Below are positions 36,721 through 48,667 of a stretch of DNA of 64,000 bases, one piece after another. The notes under the pieces are model-generated. The model ran no database searches, had not been told where the DNA came from, and was given only the letters and a program-made list of their open reading frames with translations. Origin of the DNA: Jacaranda mimosifolia (Eukaryota > Streptophyta > Magnoliopsida > Lamiales > Bignoniaceae); the NCBI GenBank assembly GCA_018894105.1, contig CM032132.1, positions 29,501,379-29,565,378 on the forward strand, written 5' to 3'. Position numbers and translations under genes: made by a program. Every line of letters begins with the position of its first letter. The first letter of the stretch is position 1.

Positions 36721-36886
36721 TGAATTATGATATGATTTATCCCTTTTATTGGGCACCATAGCTTGAGAAATGCTTGAAAGATGTTCTTGTCACAAAAATA
36801 TGTGAATCGGGAGAAAAAGAAGACTTTTCAAATACTTCAAACCTTGCCTCTTTCATGGATTATTGACACATCTTTCGCCAAGTCTT

Positions 36887-36900
36887 AAAGTGGGGCCATT
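36887..36900 (+). other. Polypurine tract of the gag-only element
   Basis: AAAGTGGGGCCATT directly before the TGTAGACATATC start of the 3' LTR. Confidence 0.75.
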
Positions 36901-37777
36901 TGTAGACATATCAATTCTTGCCCAATTAAAGAGTGACCGTATAAAATAATATGCTAGTTTTTAATTCAAAATTTTCTATTTATCTTGAAATTTTTTAAAT
37001 TTAATTCTAAAAGATAAATAGTTAATTTTAATTAATACTCTAGTATTTATATTATGCTCAAATCAAATATTGATAAGTATCAAAAATAAAGTGTCTATGC
37101 CTATGGACCAACCAAATCAAAGATATGTGACACTATATCTTGATATTTGATATTATCTCTTCACACTTGATATTATCTCTTCATATTTGGTATTATCTTA
37201 TCAAAGAGATAATCTTCAAAGAAGTTCAAGTCAATCTAGAAGTCTCTCATCAAGCATCTATATAAAGGGGGTGATCAAAGCTCATTCAACACACAACACA
37301 AATTCCAGCAAGTGAGAGGAACTTTGAGAAGTCCAGCAATTTTCTCAATCAAATATAAGGGGATCCACTGCATTTAAGGCGTTCTTCGCGAAGCTCATCA
37401 TATTCTAGTATTTGATTCGGGATTAAGGTATGAAGCTCTCGAATTGGCATTATTTTATTCAACTTAAATTCAAGAAAATCAAAGACGTTCAAGGCGTTCT
37501 TTGCGGAGCTTTTATATTTTGGCATTTAATTCAAGATTAAAGTGCGAAGCTCTAGAATTGGTTTTATTTTATTCAAATTAAATTCAAGGAGATCCACGGT
37601 GTTCAAGGTATTTTTTGCGGAGCTCATTAAATTTAAGATCATATTTGGAAGGGAAGAATCAAAGGATTAGATTAAAGATTAAATCCACAGTTGGTAGATT
37701 TTAATTTCATTCTTATTTGTACGAATTTTCTTGTCTTGTATTCTTATTTATTGCAGTCAAAGAAATTTGCGCTTACA
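36901..37777 (+). repeat. 3' LTR of the gag-only element
   Basis: 877 bp, TGTAGACATATC to GCTTACA. A TATAAAG-like box is at about 37261-37267 (CTATATAAAGG). It holds an extra copy of a roughly 115-bp unit (GTTCAAGGCGTTCTTTGCGG...TTATTTTATTCAA) that is single in the 5' LTR. It also preserves the empty target of solo LTR S1. Confidence 0.9.
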
Positions 37778-39088
37778 AAATCATGCAAACGAGAAAGATA
37801 TTTTTAAAGTAATGTCGTTTGGTAAATAATGTGATGTTGACATATACAAATCATAAAGAAATTGAGAAATTTGTATTAGGTAAATTATATGAGTGAGTGG
37901 AGGGTATTCATAAGGTAATGTCATTTGGTAAATAGTGGGATATTGATTTGGTGTAATTTAGAAAATTCTTGCCATTTTACTCAATAGTAAGAATGATCAG
38001 CAGATCAAATCAAGTTCGATCGAATTAAATCAATACAATTCCAAAAAAAAAAAACGAAAAGAAAAGAAAAGACACAAATCATAAAGTATTTTATTGTGTT
38101 ACTTATCCAACATGCATACACTTTCTTTGTTTTTTCTAATTCACATAAACATATACACTTGGATGCTATTTTGATTTGAATTTCGAATCTCACACTTATA
38201 CAGTGTCACTTGATTGATTAATCAATGATAATAATAAAATATTTGTGCATATAAATATAAATAAGCATACATACAAACACACACATACAGAGAAAAATTC
38301 ATAGATGGAACCGTCACCGTCTCATATTGTATTCAAATAGTCATATACTAGCATATGCTTAGTGCGATACATTGAAAATAGTTATATGATTAAATAATTT
38401 ATTTTATAATAATATTTATTTTTCTTCATGTGATTAAAATATGAATTATAATTGTTTTTAGCATTTAATGAAAAAAATTATTACTAATTAAATACAATAA
38501 TACGAATAGTTTAATTAAAAATATTATATTTGAAGATAATTTATACTTAAATAAGTTGTAGAATATCAAACATTGCCCACTCTAATTTTATAAATTATAC
38601 AAAAATTTATAAAATAATAAAATTTAAAAAAATAAATAAAAGAATTAAGAAAATAAAAATAGCACGGGATATTCTACTAAATACGCTTCTTAAATTAGAT
38701 ATATATATATATATTTAAACATGAATATTTTAATATGATAAATAAGCAAATGATTTTTATAATAATATAAAGTTTTTTTGTATAATTCCTAATAATGTGG
38801 AAGTCATAGTTACATTTTTCATGACATTTGAGAATTTTAAATTTTAAATATTTTTATTGGAGTAAATAAAATATAATTGTACTTTATCTAAGAGAATAGC
38901 TTAAATTAAGTTATTAATTATTTGATAACTAATTCAATAAATAGTTTGTAACATACAATTTTTATAAGCTAAAATATCTCTTGATATTCCATATAACTCT
39001 TATAAGCAAAATATTTTTATTTATATATGTAGTTATTTTATTTGTTTTAAAATTATCAATTAACATATATTATATACATGAATAAAAT
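37778..39088. other. AT-rich intergenic DNA
   Basis: No coding. A poly-A/AAAAG run is at 38041-38072 and an (AT)n run at about 38699-38713. Nothing else recognised. Confidence 0.45.
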
Positions 39089-39458
39089 TGTGACGCCCCC
39101 GCTCGGGATAGCACCTAAGTCGAAGCACCACTCAATTCAATCTTAAATTGAACCTACAATTCAATCAATAGACCCATAACATTCAATCTTAACTTACCAA
39201 AAGCAGCGGAAATTCCAACTTAAGCATTCCATGATTCACTTTCTTACATCTAGCAAAATATTTACATGCCTTAAGTCATCAACATCAACATCAACATGAC
39301 ATTATCACAACGTCTCAAGTCCAGCTAAATATTCAGATGATTCCATATATACGGTCAAACACCTGTGCTATTACAAAACATAATTTCCTCCAGTTCAAGT
39401 TAGAAGTCTGCATCCATCACTTAATTCTGTCTGAGAAAATCAAAGTAATACAAAAGGG

Positions 39459-39475
39459 TAAGTCCAAAGGACTTA
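39459..39475 (-). other. Perfect 7-bp-stem hairpin before the LTR acceptor (L3)
   Basis: TAAGTCC-AAA-GGACTTA on the plus strand (TTT loop in LTR sense). Same element as 44450-44466 and 51410-51426. Confidence 0.6.
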
Positions 39476-39699
39476 GTGAGGGATAATCATAATCATAAGA
39501 AAAAGGGAATTTGTCGAGGAAGAATATAGTCAACAGATCGTAAATCAAAAGTCAACTTAAAACAAATTAGGATACAGTCAAGCAGTTCAGAAACAATTGA
39601 ACAATCAAGAAATAATCGGACAATCAGGAATCAATTAGGTAAAATAGATCAAATCAACCGATGCAATCAATAGATCATATCGGATACATACAACAAATG

Positions 39700-39960
39700 T
39701 ATCTTATTTCAGTCAGACTAAACTTACCCAAACGTGACAGCGTGGTACAAAACTTAACCTTACACCAATCAAATGAAGCTTACCCAAGCATGACAACATG
39801 GTACAACACTTACCTAAGCATAGCTTGGTACATAACTTACCTAGGCATGCCAGCTTGGCACATAACTTACCCAGGCATAACAGCTTGGTACATAACTTAC
39901 CTATGCATAACAACATGGTATATAGCTTACCCAAGCATGATGGCTTGGTACAGAACAAAA
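39700..39960. repeat. Minisatellite in LTR, about 30-bp unit
   Basis: About eight copies of a unit with CTTGGTACATAACTTACC and AGGCAT words. Translated frames give periodic peptides on both strands (39661-39990 and 39713-39970), which are artefacts of the array. Confidence 0.85.
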
Positions 39961-42900
39961 ATGCCATCAAATAAACAGATAAAAAAATAGTAACTTAATG
40001 TACAAACAAATGTGCCGGCAAGGCAACAGTTAACAATATAGAACAAAATAGTCAAATGACAAAACAAATTGATATTAGACAGTTGGATAACAGAAAGGAT
40101 GGATAACAAGCAGTCAGATAACAAAATAGACGGATAATAGAACAATGCAGATCAGAGAACGGATAGATAACATATAGCAGACATAAGTTTTGGGCGCCAG
40201 AATGAACAGATAATAGAATAAATTAGAGCATGATCAAGAAATAATCCTCACAGGGGTATACAAGTCAATTAATATAAAGCAAGCAAATTCTGAATAAATT
40301 CATAGATTTCAAGAAACACGATTCAATATGGTACAGAAATAGAAAACCCTCATATGGGTTTATCCTAATAACATATAAGTAAAAGAAGTGCTAGGTTGGT
40401 AAACCCTTACCTCCTTAGTCTCAGAAAACTGCAACCTTAATCAGTAGTCTACTGGTCTGCGGGACCCACTTCTTCGTCACCTAACCAAAGGAGTAGATTC
40501 ACTGTCAAAATTCTCATTCAACCCTATTAATCACAATTATATTATTTACAGTCTAGAATCACTAATTAGTCGATTAACATGATAGTTTTAAAGCTTAAAC
40601 AGTACTATCGGCCCAAAATGGCTAATAAAGTCATTATTGCCAAAATAATCCCAATTTTCATATAAGTCTAATAACGGAACATAAACTAGTCCTCAATTAC
40701 ATATTTAGCTTTATATCGATATCCCAAATTAAAATAAACGCTCTAGACATCTTAATTACCCTGATTATTTCCATTTAGGTCTTAAATTTCTAAATTTAGC
40801 ATTTTCTCACTTAATAAACTCAATAAATCCCAAATTTAACATATATCAGTACAAATCTAGGTCCAAGAATCCAAACAATATCCATGCATATAATATTCTC
40901 ATTGTTAGACACACTTTAAAATTATTTCATCAAAAATTACAAGAACTTAAATGGATCAAAACGATACAGAAAACCCTAAACCCAATACTGATCATTACCC
41001 AATATTTGCTTAACCAGATCTTGAAATCACAAACAAATACTGCTAACGGAATTACCATAGCGAGACGATGAAACTAGCTCGAAATTGCCACTGGAAAAGT
41101 GCAATACGACCACCAACAGACACATTTCAACTCAACTAAGCAAACACCCCAAACAATTTTGAGTTTCGCTGTCGGGAAGGCCTCCAATTTCAGCTCCGAT
41201 CACCTAGCACCACCGCTCGCCGCTATGAAGTTTTTCTTCAATTTTATTGCCGTCAGTGGTCAGAATCAAAAATTGAAGCCATCATGTTAATCCTCGAGCT
41301 GAGCCCATCAAAACGCACTACTTACATCCCAAGTTTAGTCACCAGAGATGAAGATACATCAACACTGCCATGGCTGCAACTTGAAGCTCCACTTTTCGAC
41401 AATTCATCAATGGTTTATGGCTACATGTGGGATCAACGTGCTCATCGTGAGGAGAGAAGAAAGATGGTTGGTTTAGTTTGACAAATTTTGGCTCGCTGCA
41501 GAGGTTTGCTGGGGAAGGGGGGGAGAGAGTGTGCGTGGTGAAGATGGTGAAGAAATGGGGTAGAAATGAAAATTTCCATACTTATAGGGGAACATTTAGA
41601 AATTTTGATTTAGCCCTTAAAACTTTTGGTCAGATTTCAATTAGGTCCTTCAGGAATCCCACAAACCTCAATTCAACCCTAACTAAGTGAGTGTCCAACA
41701 TTGACCCCTTTGACTCAAAATAATTACCATGCAACCCCAAAACTGTAACACCCCTAAAATTTGGTATTTTGGGACCAAAATTAAGATTTTGTTTAATTGA
41801 ATTCTAGGGCTCAGAATTAATATTAAAAGGAATTGATTGCAAAGATTTTGGAAGTTTAAGGGTCAATTTACAATTTTTAGAAACTTGATTGGACCATATC
41901 TTGAAGGTTTTGGGGTTGCATGGCTATAAATTTTGGTCAAATGGGTTAAAGTTATCACTAACTATTACTTGGGGTTGGATTGAAGCTTGTGGGAATCTTG
42001 AAGAACCCAATTGCTGACTAAAGGAAACTTTTGGGGTCAATTGGTTATATAGCAAAGATGATTATATATATATATGAATAATTATGTTTCACCCCCATTT
42101 CTTCTCATCTTCACCGCGACACCCCTTCTCTCTCACCTCTGGCGTTCTTCCATCGGCGACAGCCAAACTTCAAAACTAAACCAACCAACTTATACCCCTC
42201 ATCATCGCGACCACACCTATAATTGAAACACTCATTTTCATCAGCGAAACCACCAGTAAGTTTGGTTCGAAAATTGACCATGGCAGGCCTTTTGGTGGGT
42301 TCTTTTCCTGATGACATTCCACAGTGAACAAAGGGTATTTCTAGTATAGCTCAGCTCAAGGAACAACATGGTAACCTTGGATTTTGTTTCAGGTTGACGC
42401 CGGTGAAGGAATTTGGAGAAAATCATGCAGTGGTGTGTGGTGGTGAAAGGTGATCAGAGCTAAAACTAGGCTTTAGTTTGATGGAGTTTGGTGAAATTGA
42501 CTTGGGTGTTTGATTATTTTAGTGGAAAGGAGTAGTTTGGTGGTGAGTTTGTGTAATTCCGACGACGGTAAGCGGCAGCGAACGGCGGTGGCGGTGGTGT
42601 TGAGGCAGATTCTGCTCCTCGACGCGATGATCACAACAGTGGTTTTAGTTCGTCATTCCAGCACCTAGATAGCGAGATCTTGGGTAAAGGAAAGGGAGTT
42701 ATATTTATATGTTTGTATATATATATTTTGTATTGAATTATTTGAACCTTGTACCCTCACAAGACTAAGTTTATCATGGATTATGTATACATACATGGAC
42801 TATATATGAGGTAGTGAAACCAGATCCGTATTATTATATGATAATTAGGAATTAATGGAGTTGATTAAGTGCTTAATCTATAATTTGATGAAATTGGAAC

Positions 42901-43599
42901 TTAAGAAATGATAATCAGGTAATTTGAGATATTATAGATTAAGACTCGGTATAGGCATGTGCTAGTATAAGTTTGGTGAATTCGGATAATGTTATATTAT
43001 TTATGAAAATATTGGGAATTATCGAGTTAATTGGAAGAGAAAACCCTAATTTTATGAATTTGGAACCTATTGGCAATAATTGGGGTTATTAAGCTAATTG
43101 GCCTATTATTGATGATTTGGGATATGATATAAGGTTAATAGTAAGATTGTAATTATTGAAAGTTATCGGGGTTGAATAAGGATTTTGATTGTGGATTATT
43201 CCTTTGGCTAGGCAACGCAGAAATGGGTCCCGTGGATCAGTAAGCTGCTGATGACGATTGTAGTTTTGTGAGACTACGGAGGTGAGGGTCTGTCAATCTG
43301 GAACTTCGTTTCACTTTTTGGTATTTGCGATAAACCCCTGTGAGGATTACTGTTTCTGAACTGACTGTACTGTTATTGAAATCCGTGATATGTTAAGATC
43401 TCTTTGATATTCTGTTATCTGATTTGGACACCCCTATGAGGATTATTTCTATTATGATTCTGTTTCCTATTTGTTCTGCGCCTACAACATTTATCTGATA
43501 TATGTTATCTGTCTTATTATCTGTATTGTTCTGATATTTGTACTGTCCGATACTGTTACTGTTTGCCATGTCGACATTATTGTTATCTAGTATTAGCAA

Positions 43600-44215
43600 T
43601 ACACTAGGGATTACTCCCTAGGCATCTATATCAACTGTACTTGGTACTTATGCTTGTCTGTAAGTCAATACGTCAGGGGTTATTCTCTAAGTACTTGTCT
43701 GTAAGTATGATACGTCAAGGCCATTCCTTGAGTATTCTATTTTATGTATGCTAGGGGCTATTCCTTGGGTATTCAGTTTGTCAACCATATGCTAGGACTA
43801 TTCTTAGGTATGAGCGATGTGTCAGGGCTATTCCTGAGCATCAGTAATGTGCTAAGGTTATTCCTAGGCATCTTCCGTCCGTCTGTTAGCCATATGCTAG
43901 GGCTATTCCTAGGTATGGAGGTATGGGTGATGTGTCAAGGCTATTCCTGAGCATCAGTGATGTGCTAGGGCTATTCCTAGGCATCTTCCGTCTGTCTGTT
44001 AGCCATATGTTTGGGCTATTCCTAGGTATGGGCGAGGTGTCAGGGCTATTCCTGGGCATCTACTTTCTGTTTGTCTGTGATGTGCTAGGGCTACTCCTGG
44101 GCGTCTACTGTCTGTCAGTGATGTGCTAGGGAGATTCCTAGGCATCTTCCGTCTGTCTTCCGTCTATTTGTCTATGATATACTAGGGCTACTTCTAGGCA
44201 TCTACCGTCTGCCGA
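43600..44215. repeat. Minisatellite in LTR built on GCTAGGGCTATTCCTAGGCA
   Basis: At least ten diverged copies of a short unit, partly organised into higher-order units that include CTTCCGTCTGTCTGTTAGCC. The unit itself is nearly palindromic (CTAGG...CCTAG). The periodic LGLFLG-type frames at 43744-44129 come from the array. Confidence 0.85.
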
Positions 44216-44449
44216 CGACTGTCGTGTACCAAGTTGTCATGCTTGAATAAGACTGACTGAAATGTAAATGTTATTCGGGACTATTCTGTCCGAATGTAAT
44301 CTAACTGACCGACTGTATTCTGCCTGTTAAACTATTCCTAACTGTTTGAACGTATCATGTTGTATTTTTGTTAAGTGTTGATTGATGATCTGTAGAGTCG
44401 AATTCTTCCTCGAGAAATCCCCATTTTATATGTTACAATTATCCCTCAC

Positions 44450-44466
44450 TAAGTCCTTTGGACTTA
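44450..44466 (+). other. Perfect 7-bp-stem hairpin before the LTR acceptor (S2)
   Basis: TAAGTCC-TTT-GGACTTA, 26 bases before the acceptor AG, with CCCTCAC directly upstream. Preserved in several copies. Confidence 0.6.
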
Positions 44467-45046
44467 CCACCCGTTTATCTTAATTTTCTTAGACAGGTAT
44501 AAGTGAAGAATATGAGGTTCCAACTTGGAGTGAAGAAATACCTTTTGTAATAGAATGGGTGCTCAGATGTTTAATAGGGTTCACATGAATGCTGTAATTG
44601 AATTTAATGACATTGCGGTATGTCAGGATTGATGTCGATGACGTGATGCTTGTATATGTTTTGTTAAATGGGAGAAGTTGAATTATGACTTATTTTTAAT
44701 GTTTTGAAGAGTTAGTGAGTTGAAATTCGTTGCAATATGTCTTTGACAAGTTTTGAAAAAAATTTCTAATGGGATTATTGACTATATAGCTTATTCCTTG
44801 GCTTGAATGAAGATTGAACTGAAGTGGTGCCTCAGCTTAGGTGTTATCCCGAGATGGGGCGCTGCAAAAACTTTCAACTTTAATCCAATTAGGCTTTCTT
44901 AAATTACGAATTGACCCCAAAATTTTCTAATTTCTTTGCAATTAAGTCCTTTTCATTTTATTTTTCGAGCCCCAAAATCCGACCAATCAAAATCTTGATT
45001 TTCTCAATTCTTATTTTCTAAAATTTCAAATTTTAGAGGTGTTACA

Positions 45047-47735
45047 AAAATAATAAGTAAATTTTTAATATTTAATTTAAAATAAAATATTAATCTCATA
45101 TAAGTTTCTTTATAATTAGAATATAAAAATTACGAATAATTAGATGGATATTTACTTTTAGTCAAATTTTTTTTATCTCACATCATTAATCCATATAAAA
45201 ATATTTTTATGAATTATTATAAGCAAAAGTATTAAAATAAATGTATGCTACATAATTATAAAATAGTGGTCATTTATCAAACTCTTGAAAATTTTCAACT
45301 ATGTCAACTATATAAATGGGACATATAAAAGAATTTATTTCAAATAATTGAAAATAAGTTCTCCATTATTATATTGCTAGAAAACTAAAATGATTTAAAT
45401 TAACAATAAAAAAAAAAGTTCAAAGTTTAAATTTGTTATAGGAAGTAACTGTTTATATTTGAAACAAATTCTTCAATGAAATTAATTGTTATATTCTATA
45501 TAATCATGTATGAAAATATTTTACATATCTAAAAATAATTGAATTTTAAAGATGTTGATAAATTGAGGACTTGCATATCAATTAATTTATAATTATTCAT
45601 TTCTCAAACTTATAACTCTTTATTAAAGAAGTGATAATTTGGTATTTACATAAATATTTGTTGATCTCTTTTATAAGCAACAAATAAGTTGAATTTGTTT
45701 TAAATAAGTCACGATATTAAGAGATAATTATGATTGTTAAGTATTTTAATTTTACTTTTGAAGTTGTCTAGAAAATAATTATTTAATTAATAAATAAAAA
45801 TAATTTATTTCATCAAATGATTGAGTATTATTTATTTATTTATTAATATTTTTTATTAGAAATAATTGAATATTATATTTCTTCTACTAAAAATAATATG
45901 ATTGTATCCATATGAATATAAAAAAATTATTAAATATGAAAAATTGTTAGTTGTTTTGAAACAACTTAGTTATCAACTACTTTTTGGGATAAACTTTAAG
46001 CTTTATTGGATAAAAATGTATAATTAAATTAAAAAAATCTAACTCTTCAAATAAAAAATAAGTTAATATTTATTAGAGCTCATATTTTTTAGATAATTTC
46101 ATTACTTCAATATCCATTTAATTTTTTGATAGTTAATATTATCAAAGTGAATATAAATTACTAAATATGAAATATATCAATTGTGTAAAAGTATTTACTT
46201 AGCAATGAAATTTTGAGTTTTAGTTGTATATACATAATATTTTATAAATAATTTATTTATTGAGGAGAAATAAAATAATTTTCTTATAAAAATTATTATA
46301 AATAAGTAAAGATTCAACCAATCGAAATAAACTTATCAAAGTACATGATATCATAGAGAGAAAAAAAAAATTCTTTCTTATATGCACAAAATTAGAAATG
46401 GGTAAATCTAGTGCTAATAAATTTAGTGAAATTTTTTTATAGAAAAATATATAGTGTTTCTTTATTCATTTGATAATAAAATTGAAATAATTTCAACAAT
46501 GAAATAAAATTATAATATTTTTGAATATTTCATAAATTGACATTATTTGAGGTACATTATTCAAATATTAGTATATATAATTCTTTTTATCTAGATAAAT
46601 CGATAAAGATGCAACTAAAATAATAGTAAAATAAAATTTCAATATCAAAGATAACTTCTTATATGAACTTACAAAAAATATTTGAAAATAATAATGAAAA
46701 TAAATCTATAAAATATAAATAATTGAAATAAAAAATACTGCATGTTGATACTTTTAAGTAATATAAATATTGCAATCCTAGGTTGGACATAAGAATTTTA
46801 ATTTTAAATAAATATTGAGGCAATAATAAAGTAATAACATTGATAAAGTATTTAAATATATTAGAAAAATATCTAATTAATTTAGAATAGAAACAAAAGA
46901 AAATATAAAGATGTATTTCAAAAAAAAAAATTAAAAATTTTCTACGAAATAAGCTTTAAATTAATTGAAAAGAAAAAAGCAGCATCATTATATTATGCTA
47001 ATTAGGGAAAGAAGTTCTACAATTAAAAATATAGAATTGTACTACGAATAAATTAAAAATAAAATTTAAAAATAATAATTGTAGAATAATAAAATTTAGA
47101 TATAAAAATAAATAAAATATTTATCTATTAATCTTGTGGTAAATTAAATTTATAAGATAAAATTTTGTGATAAGAGTAATTAATATGATACTTATAAAAT
47201 ATTTTTTTAAACATAAACTTATTTAGTAAGATAAAAATATGATTATAGATATTTTTTGAATTATTTTATGACACAAAAATCTATATTGCAATTTTTGATA
47301 AATGCAACATGATATTTTAGTTATTATAGATAAGTTGATCGTATTAAAATAAACTATAAAAATAAATAAACAACCAATGAAAAATTTTCAACTGAATTCA
47401 AAAACTTAAAATTCTAACAATTTGATATTTAGCTAAAATTACACAATTAGAATTAAAATTACATAATTACAAATTTCATAACGTTGTGCTATATATAATA
47501 GTATAGATGTATGTGTGATTCATATGTATTTATCTGCCACGTAACAATTCCCACAACCAAACAAGGACAAAAGGTCACGGATTTAGAGATAAAAATTATA
47601 GCAACGAGTTTGACCTCTAAAACGTGGGCCTTGTTGAACAAGGCCATAACATATAACTATGGCCCGTAAACAAACAGGTGAACAACCAAAATCGTTTCCT
47701 AACCTTATTCACGCACACAAAACCAATATCATTTT
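45047..47735. other. AT-rich intergenic DNA, nothing recognised
   Basis: About 2.7 kb of very AT-rich sequence without reading frames, paired repeat ends or tandem arrays. A less AT-rich patch at 47525-47735 has no recognisable gene. Confidence 0.45.
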
Positions 47736-47737
47736 CG

Positions 47738-48380
47738 GGGTTGTCAATAGATTGAATTTTAATTCGAATTCGATTTGAATTGATTTAAATTTTAAAAAAT
47801 TTATTCGAATTAAATATCTGATAAATTAAATCTAACTATAAATATTCGTAATCTAAAACAAGTGGATCGAATATGAAATTAAGCAATCCGATCCGTTAAA
47901 TATTTGAATCCGAACTTTAATATTTTTTTATTAAATTAATACTGTTATATGTAATACTAATAAAAAATTTAAAATAAAATCTATATTTCATATTGACGTA
48001 ATATATATTTTAGCATCTATATTATGTTATATTGAGTCTTTAATCTAAAAAATAAGAGGGTTACTGATAAAATATCAAATACTATAATGTATAATAGTTC
48101 ACCTATGCATTAATGTAGTATGAAATAGGGGTTTAGTATTCAAATATTTAACTTTCGGATTAATAGATAATAAAAAGTTGTTAAAAATTCAATTATGATG
48201 TAAATTTACTTTATAAATACAATATTTTTATACAATCCAAAAGAGAAAAAAAAAAAGAAAAAATATTAAATCGAATCGAATTTTTTTTATTGAATTTCAT
48301 ATATTCATTGGATTTGGATATGGTACTGACTAACAAATATACTATAGGATATCAGATCAGATTCGAATATGGCTCTATCT
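47738..48380. mobile_element. Possible hAT-like non-autonomous element
   Basis: It starts near GGGGTTGTCAATAG with GAATTCGAATT-rich flank and ends near a GATTCGAATATGG segment. The GGTGTCAA-like start and the GAATTCG words on both strands fit a hAT-type element, but ends and target duplication could not be set. Confidence 0.3.
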
Positions 48381-48436
48381 ACATTAAATGAAATTTATTC
48401 CTCTCACTCTCATGTTTTTTGGATTATTTATGAATA

Positions 48437-48665
48437 TTTCCTCTGTCCCAAATTAGTAAGTTTCATTTTCTACACAACATCTCAAAATAAGATTTTAATT
48501 TTTGAAATTATTTTAATAGGCCCTCAATTAAAATAATGATGTAATAACAGTAATCCTTAACTACTTTTGTATGGAAATCTTATAAATATATTGAAGTTTT
48601 TTATTTTATTAATATTGACCTAACATTTTGTACCCAATCAAATTATGTCAAATGAAGGGGGAGAG
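48437..48665. mobile_element. Stowaway-like (Tc1/mariner) MITE
   Basis: About 230 bp between TA dinucleotides. The left end reads TTTCCTCTGTCCCA and the right end, reverse complemented, CTCTCCCCCTTCAT, matching the CTCCCTCCGTCCC style of plant Tc1/mariner MITEs with a TA duplication. Confidence 0.6.
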
Positions 48666-48667
48666 TA

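Larger units (their letters stand above)
30388..37777 (+). mobile_element. Gag-only Ty3/gypsy element (TR-GAG/LARD-like)
   Basis: A plus-strand LTR retrotransposon with LTRs TGTAGACATATC...GCTTACA. The 3' LTR is 877 bp (36901-37777). The 5' LTR (30388-34707) is split by a 3554-bp solo LTR of another family. The internal region (34708-36900) holds a decayed gag and then simple-sequence repeats; protease, RT, RNase H and integrase are absent. Flanking 5-mers ACATC and AAATC match at 4 of 5. The post-LTR segment TTTTTGGCACGCTCGG is the presumed PBS, tRNA not assigned. With the solo LTR removed, the element is about 3.8 kb. It would depend on an autonomous relative. Confidence 0.85.
39431..40410 (-). 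other. Putative intron inside the LTR (copy L3)
   Basis: Minus-strand donor CTAAGGAG|GTAAGGG (intron starts 40410), acceptor GATTTTCTCAG|ACAG (ends 39431), 980 bp. Both sites are near plant consensus. Inferred. Confidence 0.5.
43282..44492 (+). other. Putative intron inside the LTR (copy S2)
   Basis: Donor GACTACGGAG|GTGAGGG at 43282 and acceptor TAATTTTCTTAG|ACAGG ending at 44492, 1211 bp. A TTAAT branch-point-like word and a U-rich run precede the AG. Inferred from conservation across copies. Confidence 0.5.
41744..44866 (+). mobile_element. Solo LTR (copy S2) nested in copy L3
   Basis: 3123 bp, TGTAACACCCC to GGGGCGCTGCA, flanked by a perfect AAAAC duplication at 41739-41743 and 44867-44871. 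It inserted in the opposite orientation into a relative of the same family. It carries splice-like sites at 43282 and 44492, a hairpin at 44450-44466 and a large array at 43600-44215. Confidence 0.95.
39089..45046 (-). mobile_element. Solo LTR (copy L3) split by another solo LTR
   Basis: A minus-oriented solo LTR running from TGTGACGCCCC (plus view, left) to GGTGTTACA (right), flanked by a perfect AAAAT duplication at 39084-39088 and 45047-45051. Its own sequence is 39089-41743 plus 44872-45046, about 2.83 kb; the rest is the inserted plus-strand solo LTR with its duplicated target. It has splice-like sites at 40410 and 39431 and a 30-bp array at 39700-39960. Confidence 0.95.

Noticed and set aside
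39661..40145. Open frames with periodic WYITYLG-type and LGKLCTK-type peptides
   Set aside because: They are translations of the 30-bp minisatellite in an LTR, open on both strands by chance.
43744..44129. Open frames with repeated LGLFLG peptides resembling a membrane protein
   Set aside because: They derive from the CTAGGGCTATTCC array; frame changes between units and no start context.
47525..47735. Less AT-rich patch that might be a promoter or first exon
   Set aside because: No TATA/ATG arrangement, no splice-consistent frame and no recognisable product.
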